A program made the translations under genes and the position numbers. A stretch of 64,000 nucleotides of DNA, taken from assembly GCF_021568315.1 (NCBI RefSeq), contig NZ_JAKGSI010000002.1, positions 248,001-312,000 on the forward strand. The letters are read 5' to 3'. This document shows positions 1-7,077 of this stretch, piece by piece (the stretch's first letter is position 1; every line of letters begins with the position of its first letter). Source of the DNA: Corynebacterium uropygiale (lineage in GTDB: Bacteria; Actinomycetota; Actinomycetes; Mycobacteriales; Mycobacteriaceae). The notes beneath the pieces were generated by a model, which saw only the letters and a list, made by a program, of their open reading frames with translations, had not been told where the DNA came from and did no database searches.

Positions 1-1201
1 TCTGGCCCGTGGCAAAGAAGAGGGCGCCGAGGTACAGCGGCAGACCCGAGCGGGCGAATTCTACGGTCTGGCCGTCGACCACCACAGAGTGGCCGGGGAG
101 ATTCGTCAGCGAGTACTCCGTGGCCAGAGTCTGCCAGGCGTGGGCCACGTCGGTGCCGCCCACGAGGAAGCCAATCGCCAGCAGCAAACCCCCTGCGGCG
201 ACGAAGGGGATCATGTAGCTCACGCCGGTCATGACGGCTTGCTGGATCCGCTTCGCCCAGCTGAGCTCCCCGCTGGGCGAGGAGTCCGGGGAGGAGCCCT
301 CGGCCGCGCCCGCGCCCTGGGCGTGGACCCGCGGGGCGTGAGGATCTGCGGCCGCAGCGATGGCCTCGTCGATCATGCGCGCCGGCTCATTGATCGCGCG
401 CTTGACGCCCGAGCTGATGACCGGCTTGCCAGCGAAGCGCTCGCGGTCCTTCACCCCGACATCCGTCGCGAAAATGACGGCGTCGGCTTGGCGGATGATG
501 TCCGGGTCGAGGGGAGTGACAGCGGAGGAGCCTTGGGTCTCGACGTCCAGCTGGACGTCAGCACGCTCAGCGGCGGTCTGCGTCAGGGAGTCCGCGGCCA
601 TGTACGTGTGAGCGATGCCGGTGGGACAGGCCGTGATCGCGACGATCCTCGTCACGCGTGAGCCTTCGGCGGGAGTTTCCTCCGGCGCGGTGGGGGCCGC
701 GGCGGTCTGCTTCTGTGCCGCGGCCTTCTTCTTTTTCTTCGCCGCAGCTGCGGCAATGACATTCTCCACGAGCCCAACGACCTCGCCGGGGGAGGCTGCG
801 CCTTCGAGCTGAGCGCGGAAGTCCTTGCGGACGAGCGCCCGTGCCAGCGCGGAGAGGATAACCAGGTGCTGCTTGCCTGCGCCCTCCGGGGCGGCGATGA
901 GGAAGACGAGGCGCGCTGGGCCGTCGGGGCCGGAGAAGTCGACGGGTTCGCTCAGCCGCGCGAAGGCGAGGGAGGCCTCCGTCACGGCGGCGGAACGGCA
1001 GTGCGGGATGGCGACGCCGCCGGGCACGCCGGTGGGCGAGCGGTGCTCGCGGGCCTGGGCGTCGGCGGTGAGGGTGGCGACGTCGGTGGCGCGTCCGGCG
1101 TCGGCGACGCGCTGGGCGAGTGCGGCGATCACGTCATCGGGTGTGGCGCCGAGGGAGGTATCGAGGGCAACGAGGTCCTCAGTGATGAGTGGGGTGCTCA
1201 T
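1..1201 (-). CDS. ptsF: Fructose-specific PTS EIIABC (partial, C-terminus outside window)
   Basis: Membrane permease that takes up fructose and phosphorylates it to fructose 1-phosphate. About 400 codons are inside the window; the gene runs off the left edge within the EIIC membrane domain. An EIIA domain comes first (phosphorylated His67 in GGVAIPHC). After a Lys/Ala linker follows EIIB (Cys192 in ITACPTGIAHTYMA), a second linker and the first EIIC membrane segment near residue 325. It starts 11 nt after fruK, with the AGGA of its ribosome site overlapping the fruK stop, so the two form one operon. Motifs and context make the assignment strong. Confidence 0.95.
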   Translation of the reverse strand, partial: MSTPLITEDLVALDTSLGATPDDVIAALAQRVADAGRATDVATLTADAQAREHRSPTGVPGGVAIPHCRSAAVTEASLAFARLSEPVDFSGPDGPARLVFLIAAPEGAGKQHLVILSALARALVRKDFRAQLEGAASPGEVVGLVENVIAAAAAKKKKKAAAQKQTAAAPTAPEETPAEGSRVTRIVAITACPTGIAHTYMAADSLTQTAAERADVQLDVETQGSSAVTPLDPDIIRQADAVIFATDVGVKDRERFAGKPVISSGVKRAINEPARMIDEAIAAAADPHAPRVHAQGAGAAEGSSPDSSPSGELSWAKRIQQAVMTGVSYMIPFVAAGGLLLAIGFLVGGTDVAHAWQTLATEYSLTNLPGHSVVVDGQTVEFARSGLPLYLGALFFATGQ

Positions 1202-1212
1202 GGTGGTGGGTC

Positions 1213-2184
1213 CTAATCGAAAGGAAGGGGGGTGATGCGAGTGCGATCGAGATCGAGGTCCGCGGGGTCGGGGATGGAGGTGCCGGGCAGGCTCGTGGCG
1301 GCGGAACCATAGGCGACGGCCTGGCGGAGGCACTGCTCAGAGGACAGATTCTGCGTGCGGGCGAGGATGAATCCGGCGAGAGAACAATCGCCAGCGCCCA
1401 CCGTGGAGACGACGGTGATGGGCGGCGGGGCGGCATGCCAGGCACCCTCGCGATTCACGAGGACGGCGCCGGAGCTACCCAGGGTGACGAGCACGTCCTT
1501 GAGGCCCTTGTCGAGGAGAGTCGCGGCGGCATCGAGGACGGCGGAGAACTGATGGTGCTGGGCATCGTCCTCAGCCTTGTGGCCATTGAGGCCGGCCAGC
1601 TGGCCCAGCTCCATGCCGTTGGGTTTGATGAGGTCGGGGGTGGCGGTGCCGAGGTTCTTGCCGAGCTCCACCATCGCGGCGTCGGAGGTGTCGACGGCGA
1701 TCCGCACCCGGGGGTGCGCCTCGCGCACGGCGGTGATGATCTGGGAGTACATGTCCTTCGGGCACCCCGGAGGAAGGGAGCCGGCCATGACGAGCCACTC
1801 CGCGTCCTCGAGCTCCCGGAGGAGGATCTGGATGAGGTTGCGCAGCTCGGCGTCGCTGAGGGTGGGGCCGGGGCCATTGAACTTGGTGGTCTCACCATCG
1901 GGCTCGGTGACCGTCGTGTTCGTGCGGACGGAATCGGCGATGGGCAGAGCGTGGTGGGGGAGGTTGATGTCCCCGACGAGCGTCGAGAAGAGATCGCGCT
2001 CGCCGGAGGGGAAGACCGCGAGCGTGGGGTGGCCAGCGCGGTGGACGGCGTGGGAGACGTTGATACCTTTTCCTCCCGCGACGCGAGTCACGGTCTGGAG
2101 GCGGTGAACGCTGCCGCGGTGGAGGGGTTCAGCGAGGGCCAGCGTGGCATCGATGCTGGGATTGAGGGTGAGGGTGACAATCAC
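1213..2184 (-). CDS. fruK: 1-phosphofructokinase (PfkB family)
   Basis: Cytoplasmic kinase converting fructose 1-phosphate, the product of the fructose PTS, to fructose 1,6-bisphosphate. At 323 residues it has normal family length. The PfkB signature GGKGIN lies at residues 37-42, and the C-terminal anion-hole/catalytic motif GAGD at 263-266 supplies the base Asp266. It is the first gene of the fruK-ptsF operon and is divergent from ptsI. A good promoter with repeated elements lies upstream (2276-2318), so sugar-dependent repression is expected. PfkB kinases are hard to tell apart by sequence, but the adjacent fructose PTS gene favours fruK over another sugar kinase. Confidence 0.93.
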   Translation of the reverse strand: MIVTLTLNPSIDATLALAEPLHRGSVHRLQTVTRVAGGKGINVSHAVHRAGHPTLAVFPSGERDLFSTLVGDINLPHHALPIADSVRTNTTVTEPDGETTKFNGPGPTLSDAELRNLIQILLRELEDAEWLVMAGSLPPGCPKDMYSQIITAVREAHPRVRIAVDTSDAAMVELGKNLGTATPDLIKPNGMELGQLAGLNGHKAEDDAQHHQFSAVLDAAATLLDKGLKDVLVTLGSSGAVLVNREGAWHAAPPPITVVSTVGAGDCSLAGFILARTQNLSSEQCLRQAVAYGSAATSLPGTSIPDPADLDLDRTRITPLPFD

Positions 2185-2275
2185 TGCGGATACCTCTGAG
2201 ACGGAGATCGGATTCGCTAGGCTGTGACGGGAGCATCACCTGAGGGGCGGGGATGAGTTTTTCGCCACATACCTT

Positions 2276-2318
2276 TTTGTTTGTGCCCATTTTATGTTTG
2301 GTTGTGCCCGTTTGTCAA
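2276..2318 (-). promoter_or_regulatory. fruK promoter with two operator-like direct repeats
   Basis: On the minus strand a perfect -35 TTGACA (2313-2318) is followed after 18 bp by -10 TAAAAT (2289-2294). Two 15-bp direct repeats, TTTGTTTGTGCCCAT (2276-2290) and TTTGGTTGTGCCCGT (2297-2311) as read on the plus strand, match at 13 of 15 positions and start 21 bp apart, two helical turns. One fills the spacer; the other begins at the -10 box and extends over the start site. This is repressor-operator geometry, probably for SugR or another DeoR-type regulator (inference). Confidence 0.65.
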
Positions 2319-2411
2319 GCGTTTTCTTTTTGGGTCGTTGCAGGTTGGGCAAAATTATGGTGTCCTGGAAGGAGTAAATCCCCTTCGTTTCGATAGGTAG
2401 GTGGCCCCCTT

Positions 2412-4112
2412 ATGTCTCCTTCTTCGCCCATTGTGCCCGTGTCTGGTACCGGAGTTGTGCCCGGTGTGGCCTATGCCGAAGTTGTCTGGATTCGTCCGCG
2501 GCCTGAGCTGCCGAAGGGCGGGAAGTCCATTCCGGAAGAGTCCCGCGAGGCAGAGTATGAGCGCTTCCAGGCCGCCGCAGCGACGGTGGCCGAGCGCCTG
2601 GAGGCCAGGGCCGCGAGCGCCGAGGGCGCTGCGTCGGAGGTGCTGACCGCCACGGCCGGCATGGTCCGCGACCGGGGATGGCAAAAAGCCGTACGAAAGA
2701 ACGTGAGAGGGGGACACTCGGCTGAGTACTCCGTGGTGACCGCCACGGATAAGTTCGTTTCCATGTTCGAGGCCGCCGGCGGCGTCATGGCGGAACGGAC
2801 GATGGACCTCAAGGACATCCGCGACCGCGTGATCGCCGAGCTGCGCGGTGAGCCCGAGCCCGGCCTGCCGGACGTCCAGGGCGAGGCGATCCTCTTTGCC
2901 GACGACCTCTCCCCGGCAGACACCGCCGCGCTGGACACCAGCCGCATCGTGGGTCTCGTCACCGAGCTGGGCGGCCCGACGAGCCACACGGCCATCATCG
3001 CCCGCCAGCTCAACGTCCCCTGTATTGTCGCCGCTGGCGCCGCTCTCCGCGAGATCGAGGCCGGGACGCAGGCCCTCGTCGATGGCGCTCTGGGGACCGT
3101 AACCCTCCAAGCAGACCCCGACGATGCCCGCCGCCAGGTCGAGGAGTCCCGCGCCCGGGCCGAGGCCATCGCCCGGTGGGAGGGGCCCGCCCAGACGAAG
3201 GATGGGCACCGCGTCCAGCTGCTCGCGAATGTCCAGGATGGCAACGCGGCGCGGATCGCCGCCGGCTCCCAGGCGGAGGGCATTGGCCTCTTCCGCACGG
3301 AGCTCTGCTTCCTCAGCGCGACGGAGGAGCCCAGCGTCGAGGAGCAGGCCGCCGTCTACCAGAAGGTCCTGGGCGCCTTCCCGGAGTCCAAGGTCGTCGT
3401 GCGCTCCCTCGACGCCGGCTCCGACAAGCCCATCGCCTACGCAAACATGGCGGAGGAGGAGAACCCGGCACTCGGTGTCCGCGGCCTGCGCATCGCGCGC
3501 GACAACGAGGCCCTGCTCACCCGTCAGCTCGACGCCATCGCCTTGGCCGCGCGCAACCTCGGCCGTGGCGAGGACGCCCCGACCTGGGTCATGGCCCCGA
3601 TGGTCGCCACGGCCCGCGAGGCCCAGTGGTTCGCCTCCCTCTGTGAGGAGCGCGGCCTTATCGCCGGCGCGATGATCGAGGTTCCCGCCGCGGCCCTCAT
3701 GGCGGACAAGATCATGCCTCACCTGCACTTCGTGTCCATCGGCACGAATGATCTGACGCAGTACACGATGGCCGCGGATCGGATGTCCCCGCAGCTGGCC
3801 TACCTCACCGACCCGTGGCAGCCCGCGGTCCTTCGCCTCATCAAGCACACGTGCGCGGAGGGCAAGCGGACGAAGACCGCCGTGGGCGTGTGCGGCGAGG
3901 CGGCGGCGGATCCGCTGCTCGCCTGCGTTCTCACTGGCCTTGGCGTGGATTCGCTCTCGGCGGCCTCGACGGCCGTGGCTGGCGTGGGTGCGCAGCTCGC
4001 CGAGGTTGATATGGAGACCTGCATCCGTGCTGCTGAGGCAGCCGTCGACGCCTCCGGCGCCCAGGCTGCCCGCGATGCTGTCCGCGAGATCATCGTGGGC
4101 CCGGCGTCCTAG
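2412..4112 (+). CDS. ptsI: PTS enzyme I, phosphoenolpyruvate-protein phosphotransferase
   Basis: Cytoplasmic enzyme I autophosphorylates from phosphoenolpyruvate and passes the phosphate to HPr, serving every PTS sugar permease. The protein has 566 residues, the usual length. The phospho-histidine signature GGPTSHTAIIARQ places the active His at residue 192. The C-terminal PEP-binding barrel shows the conserved FRTELCF, GVRGLRI, SIGTNDLTQYTM and VGVCGEAAADP blocks. It is transcribed divergently from fruK-ptsF, so both sides of fructose entry share one intergenic control region. TTGTGCCC, the core of the operator-like repeats, recurs twice just inside the coding region (2431 and 2455), which may be chance from Val-Pro codons. 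Confidence 0.96.
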   Translation: MSPSSPIVPVSGTGVVPGVAYAEVVWIRPRPELPKGGKSIPEESREAEYERFQAAAATVAERLEARAASAEGAASEVLTATAGMVRDRGWQKAVRKNVRGGHSAEYSVVTATDKFVSMFEAAGGVMAERTMDLKDIRDRVIAELRGEPEPGLPDVQGEAILFADDLSPADTAALDTSRIVGLVTELGGPTSHTAIIARQLNVPCIVAAGAALREIEAGTQALVDGALGTVTLQADPDDARRQVEESRARAEAIARWEGPAQTKDGHRVQLLANVQDGNAARIAAGSQAEGIGLFRTELCFLSATEEPSVEEQAAVYQKVLGAFPESKVVVRSLDAGSDKPIAYANMAEEENPALGVRGLRIARDNEALLTRQLDAIALAARNLGRGEDAPTWVMAPMVATAREAQWFASLCEERGLIAGAMIEVPAAALMADKIMPHLHFVSIGTNDLTQYTMAADRMSPQLAYLTDPWQPAVLRLIKHTCAEGKRTKTAVGVCGEAAADPLLACVLTGLGVDSLSAASTAVAGVGAQLAEVDMETCIRAAEAAVDASGAQAARDAVREIIVGPAS

Positions 4113-4131
4113 CCGCGCGGCGTAAACAGCG

Positions 4132-4164
4132 AGCGCCCGCTCTCCGTGATGGAGGGCGGGCGCT
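4132..4164. terminator. Hairpin between convergent ptsI and sugR
   Basis: AGCGCCCGC (4132-4140) pairs with GCGGGCGCT (4156-4164), and CTCC/GGAG extends the stem. It lies 20 bp after the ptsI stop and about 50 bp after the sugR stop. No clear T-run follows on either strand, so it is a likely but not canonical terminator. Confidence 0.5.
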
Positions 4165-4211
4165 TGAGCGTGCGGGGCTCGGGATGATGAAGCGGGGGCC
4201 GGGGGTGAGGC

Positions 4212-4991
4212 TTATTCCGCGAGGACGACCTCGATGTCATTGTCGCGGAGGGCGTGGACGAAGGACTCGGCGGCTCCGGTGTCGGTGATGACGACATCGA
4301 TGTCGGAGATGGAGGCGAAGCTCACGAGGAAGTCATTGCCCATCTTGGAGGAGTCGCACAAGACGACGACCTTGTGCGCATTGGTGACCATGGCGGACTT
4401 GATCGCGGCTTCCTGGGCGTCCGCGGTGGAGAGCCCGTGGTCAAGGGTGAGGGCGTTCGTGCCGATGAAGGCCACGTCGGCGCGCATGAGCGCGAGGGTG
4501 CGCAGGGCGGTGTCGCCGACGACCGCCTGGGTGATGGCCCGGACGCTGCCCCCGAGGAGCTGGACCTCACTGAGTCCTTTGTTCGCGAGGTCGAGCGCGG
4601 TGGCGAGGGAGTTGGTGACGATGGACCAATCCTTGGCGTGCGGCTGCTCCGCGATGAGGCTGGCCAGCGCCGTCACGGTCGTGCCGGCGTCGAGGAACAT
4701 GCCACCGTGGGGCTCGGGGAGGAACTCGAGCGCCGCCCGCGCGATGGCGGACTTGGCGGTGGGGGCGGAGCGGAAGCGCGTATCGAGGCTGAGCTCTGTT
4801 GTCTGGAAGCTCTGGCTAGCGACGGCGCCTCCGTGGACGCGGTGCACGATGCCTTCGCGATCGAGAACGGCGAGATCGCGTCGGATCGTCTCAGCCGTCA
4901 CGTCAAAGCGCCCGGCGAGTTCCGTAACGTTCACTCTCCCCTCGACAGCTGTGAGGGAAGCTATTTGGCGACGGCGTTCCTCTGCGTACAT
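4212..4991 (-). CDS. sugR: DeoR-family repressor of PTS and sugar genes, SugR
   Basis: Transcriptional repressor of PTS and glycolytic genes in corynebacteria, released by sugar phosphates. Starting at the third of three adjacent ATGs gives MYAEERRRQIA and 259 residues, the length I recall for C. glutamicum SugR; GAAGGA lies just upstream. An N-terminal winged helix (about residues 5-55, with VTAETIRRDLAVLDREG) is followed by the DeoR effector domain (GGMFLDAGTTVTAL, FIGTNALTLDHGLSTAD). Its place next to lexA matches C. glutamicum and separates it from the related FruR. A DeoR-like operator element sits at its own promoter, suggesting autoregulation (inference). Confidence 0.88.
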   Translation of the reverse strand: MYAEERRRQIASLTAVEGRVNVTELAGRFDVTAETIRRDLAVLDREGIVHRVHGGAVASQSFQTTELSLDTRFRSAPTAKSAIARAALEFLPEPHGGMFLDAGTTVTALASLIAEQPHAKDWSIVTNSLATALDLANKGLSEVQLLGGSVRAITQAVVGDTALRTLALMRADVAFIGTNALTLDHGLSTADAQEAAIKSAMVTNAHKVVVLCDSSKMGNDFLVSFASISDIDVVITDTGAAESFVHALRDNDIEVVLAE

Positions 4992-5085
4992 CATCATCCT
5001 TCGCTCTGTGCCCCCGGGGAGTCGCATGGCGGAGGCATGGTCATGCTCAGACCCCGAACAATGTTGTTATTGGTGGGATCTGAGC

Positions 5086-5104
5086 TTGGTTATGCCCGAT
5101 TATA
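5086..5104 (-). promoter_or_regulatory. sugR -10 box with abutting operator-like element
   Basis: On the minus strand a perfect -10 TATAAT (5099-5104) runs directly into TCGGGCATAACCAA (5086-5099). This matches the fruK repeat (ACGGGCACAACCAA) at 12 of 14 positions. In both promoters the element abuts the -10 box and covers the transcription start. No convincing -35 is seen. The 3' end of lexA starts 130 bp away; nothing else was recognised in 4992-5233. Confidence 0.5.
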
Positions 5105-5233
5105 CGTCAAATAGCCCCGACCTTGAGGAATGTGCAGAGATGGGCGCGTTGCGGGAGGATCGTAGCGCCGTGACAGGGAAAGGGGCCGGTCATGCTCCCC
5201 ACACTTGGGGGGAAGAGCGGTGTGGGAATCCGT

Positions 5234-5935
5234 CTAGAGCTTCCGAAGAACGCTGACGACCTTGCCCATGATTTCCGCGTGATCGCCGTTAATCGGAGCA
5301 AAGCTGTCATTGTGGGGAAGGAGCCACACCCCTGAGCTGTCACGGTGGAATTCCTTCACGGTCGCTTCTCCGTCGATCATGGCTGCGACGAACTCGCCGT
5401 TTTCTGCGACTGGCTGGGAACGGACGACGACCCAGTCGCCATCGAGGATCCCGGCGTCCTTCATCGACTCCCCGACGACGTGAAGCATGAAGAGGTCCCC
5501 GTCGCCGACGATGTCCTGGGGGAGGGGGAGGTAGTCGGTAATATTCTCCTCGGCAAGGATGGGGGAGCCGGCGGCGATGTCACCCACGATGGGGATGTAG
5601 CTGGCCGGGGAGCGATCGGCAGGCTGCTCGGCCGCAGGAAGCTTCGCCTTTTGCTGGGGGGTGGTGAACTGATCCTGAAGGCGAAGGTTGACGGTCCGAG
5701 GCTTGTTGGGATCCCGCCGGAGGAAGCCCTTTTCCTCAAGAACCTTGAGCTGGTAGGCAACGGACGACGTTGATTGCAGGCCGGTGGCATCGCCGATCTC
5801 ACGGATGCTGGGGGCGTAGCCGCGAAGCACGAGGGCATCGTGAATCACTTGAAGAATCCGTCGTTGACGCTCGCTGAGGCTGTCCCAGTCGGCCTTCTTG
5901 TTCTTGGAGGTACGCTCCCCCTTCTTGCGTGCCAT
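5234..5935 (-). CDS. lexA: SOS repressor LexA
   Basis: Represses DNA-damage genes and inactivates itself by RecA-stimulated cleavage. The protein has 233 residues. An N-terminal winged helix covers residues 19-80 ([26 protein letters not shown]). The cleavage bond is Ala122-Gly123, the catalytic nucleophile Ser157 (GESMKDAGI) and the general base Lys194 (ATVKEF). The ribosome site GAGGAG lies 7 nt before the ATG. It is divergent from the divS-like gene across a 228-bp region holding three imperfect SOS boxes, so autoregulation is expected as in C. glutamicum. Confidence 0.97.
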   Translation of the reverse strand: MARKKGERTSKNKKADWDSLSERQRRILQVIHDALVLRGYAPSIREIGDATGLQSTSSVAYQLKVLEEKGFLRRDPNKPRTVNLRLQDQFTTPQQKAKLPAAEQPADRSPASYIPIVGDIAAGSPILAEENITDYLPLPQDIVGDGDLFMLHVVGESMKDAGILDGDWVVVRSQPVAENGEFVAAMIDGEATVKEFHRDSSGVWLLPHNDSFAPINGDHAEIMGKVVSVLRKL

Positions 5936-6010
5936 ACGTCGTCTCCTCGTCTTCCATTGACATGCCGGGTCGTGTTGTTGTTCCTCACTCTACATGAAGG
6001 GAGGGGGAAA

Positions 6011-6088
6011 TGGTACGGCTGTTCGAAAAATGTCGCGAAGTTCTGGACAGGTGTTCGAATCCGTGTTATAAATCGAACAGACGGGCGA
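6011..6088. promoter_or_regulatory. Three imperfect SOS (LexA) boxes between lexA and the divS-like gene
   Basis: Compared with the actinobacterial SOS box TCGAACANNTGTTCGA, three 16-mers each match 11 of 14 fixed positions: TGGTACGGCTGTTCGA (6011-6026), CTGGACAGGTGTTCGA (6043-6058) and TCGAACAGACGGGCGA (6073-6088). Each keeps one half-site almost or fully intact. They lie between the divergent lexA and divS-like starts, where LexA would control both. Confidence 0.7.
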
Positions 6089-6163
6089 TACGGCCCGGTT
6101 CACGTCCAGGGTGGTCGTTAGTGTGGGACCGTCCTTGGAGCACAACACGCGAAGGATGGAACA

Positions 6164-6526
6164 ATGTCGATCACTGTGAATATGCCGAAAAATCACTCTC
6201 TTGCTGCGTCGATGCCCCGGCCGCAGGCTGTGAAAGGGCAGGTGTGGGATCCCGCGAGCCGCATGGCTGTCCAGCCTCTCTCGGCGCATGTTCGAACGCT
6301 CAGTGTTGATGATCGAACATCCGCACACCCGCTTCATTCTCGGACTAAGGGGAGTTCCGGCATTCGCGGGATAGGGAAATCCGAGGTCGCCTCGCAGGGG
6401 ATTGTCCATTTCCTCATCGGTGGTGTGTTCGGATTGGCGCTCATGGGTGGCCTTCTCTTCCTGGATTCTGCCGATGACCTGCAACCGGTGGGCCCGATGC
6501 CTCAGAGTTCTTTCTCGGCGCAGTGA
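6164..6526 (+). CDS. divS: DivS-like SOS cell-division suppressor
   Basis: Small protein of 120 residues with one clear transmembrane helix near residues 83-103 (IVHFLIGGVFGLALMGGLLF) and only about 17 residues after it. It sits exactly where C. glutamicum has divS and M. tuberculosis has Rv2719c: between lexA (divergent) and nrdR (same strand). Those genes are SOS-induced and block division. GAAGG lies 8 nt before the ATG, and SOS boxes lie upstream. Unlike Rv2719c there is no C-terminal LysM domain, so any wall-binding or wall-hydrolysing part is missing. The name rests on position and topology, not on a conserved motif. Confidence 0.65.
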   Translation: MSITVNMPKNHSLAASMPRPQAVKGQVWDPASRMAVQPLSAHVRTLSVDDRTSAHPLHSRTKGSSGIRGIGKSEVASQGIVHFLIGGVFGLALMGGLLFLDSADDLQPVGPMPQSSFSAQ

Positions 6527-6574
6527 AGCCCTTAGGATAGGAGGGTCAGGTCCGAGAAGAATGAGGCGTGGTCG

Positions 6575-7033
6575 ATGCTCTGTCCCTTCTGTCAGAATTC
6601 TCAATCGCGAGTGATTGACTCTCGCGTCGTCGATGGCGGTACCACGATCCGTCGGCGTCGAGAATGCTCGCGCTGCGGGGGGCGTTTTACCACCGTGGAG
6701 AAAGCCGTCCTTCTCGTGGTGAAGCGCAACGGGGTGACCGAGCCTTTCAGTAGGGACAAACTCATCACGGGTGTCCGGCGAGCGTGCCAAGGGCGGGACG
6801 TCTCGGATGATTCTCTCAAGAGACTCGCCGCTGAGGTTGAGGAGGCTGTGCGGAGAAAGGGGAGTTCGCAGGTACCCACGAATGAGATCGGGCTTGCCAT
6901 CCTTGAGCCGCTCCGCCGCCTGGATGAGGTCGCCTACCTCCGATTTGCCTCCGTCTACAAGTCCTTTGAATCTGCCGAGGACTTCGAGAGCGAGATCCGC
7001 CTCATGCGCCGGCGCTTCCGCCATGAGGAATAA
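6575..7033 (+). CDS. nrdR: Ribonucleotide reductase repressor NrdR
   Basis: Zinc-finger and ATP-cone repressor of ribonucleotide reductase genes, sensing ATP/dATP. The protein has 152 residues. Zinc ligands Cys3, Cys6, Cys31 and Cys34 (MLCPFC, ECSRCGG) form the N-terminal ribbon, followed by the ATP-cone from about residue 46 ([24 protein letters not shown]). The ATG gives the usual Met-x-Cys-Pro-Phe-Cys start. It follows the divS-like gene by 48 bp on the same strand, as in related genomes, and may be partly co-expressed with it. Confidence 0.96.
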   Translation: MLCPFCQNSQSRVIDSRVVDGGTTIRRRRECSRCGGRFTTVEKAVLLVVKRNGVTEPFSRDKLITGVRRACQGRDVSDDSLKRLAAEVEEAVRRKGSSQVPTNEIGLAILEPLRRLDEVAYLRFASVYKSFESAEDFESEIRLMRRRFRHEE

Positions 7034-7077
7034 TCGCCAGCGCAGCAGGTAGGGGCGGCTGGATCGGAGGCGGGCTG

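Noticed and set aside
2223..2240. Possible GlxR/CRP site, TGTGACGGGAGCATCACC
   Set aside because: The half-sites are 8 bp apart instead of 6 and the second half is imperfect; the TTGTGCCC repeats explain this promoter better.
5107..5233. Small hairpin CCCC-ACACTT-GGGG after lexA as a terminator
   Set aside because: The stem is only 4 bp and there is no T-run on the minus strand.
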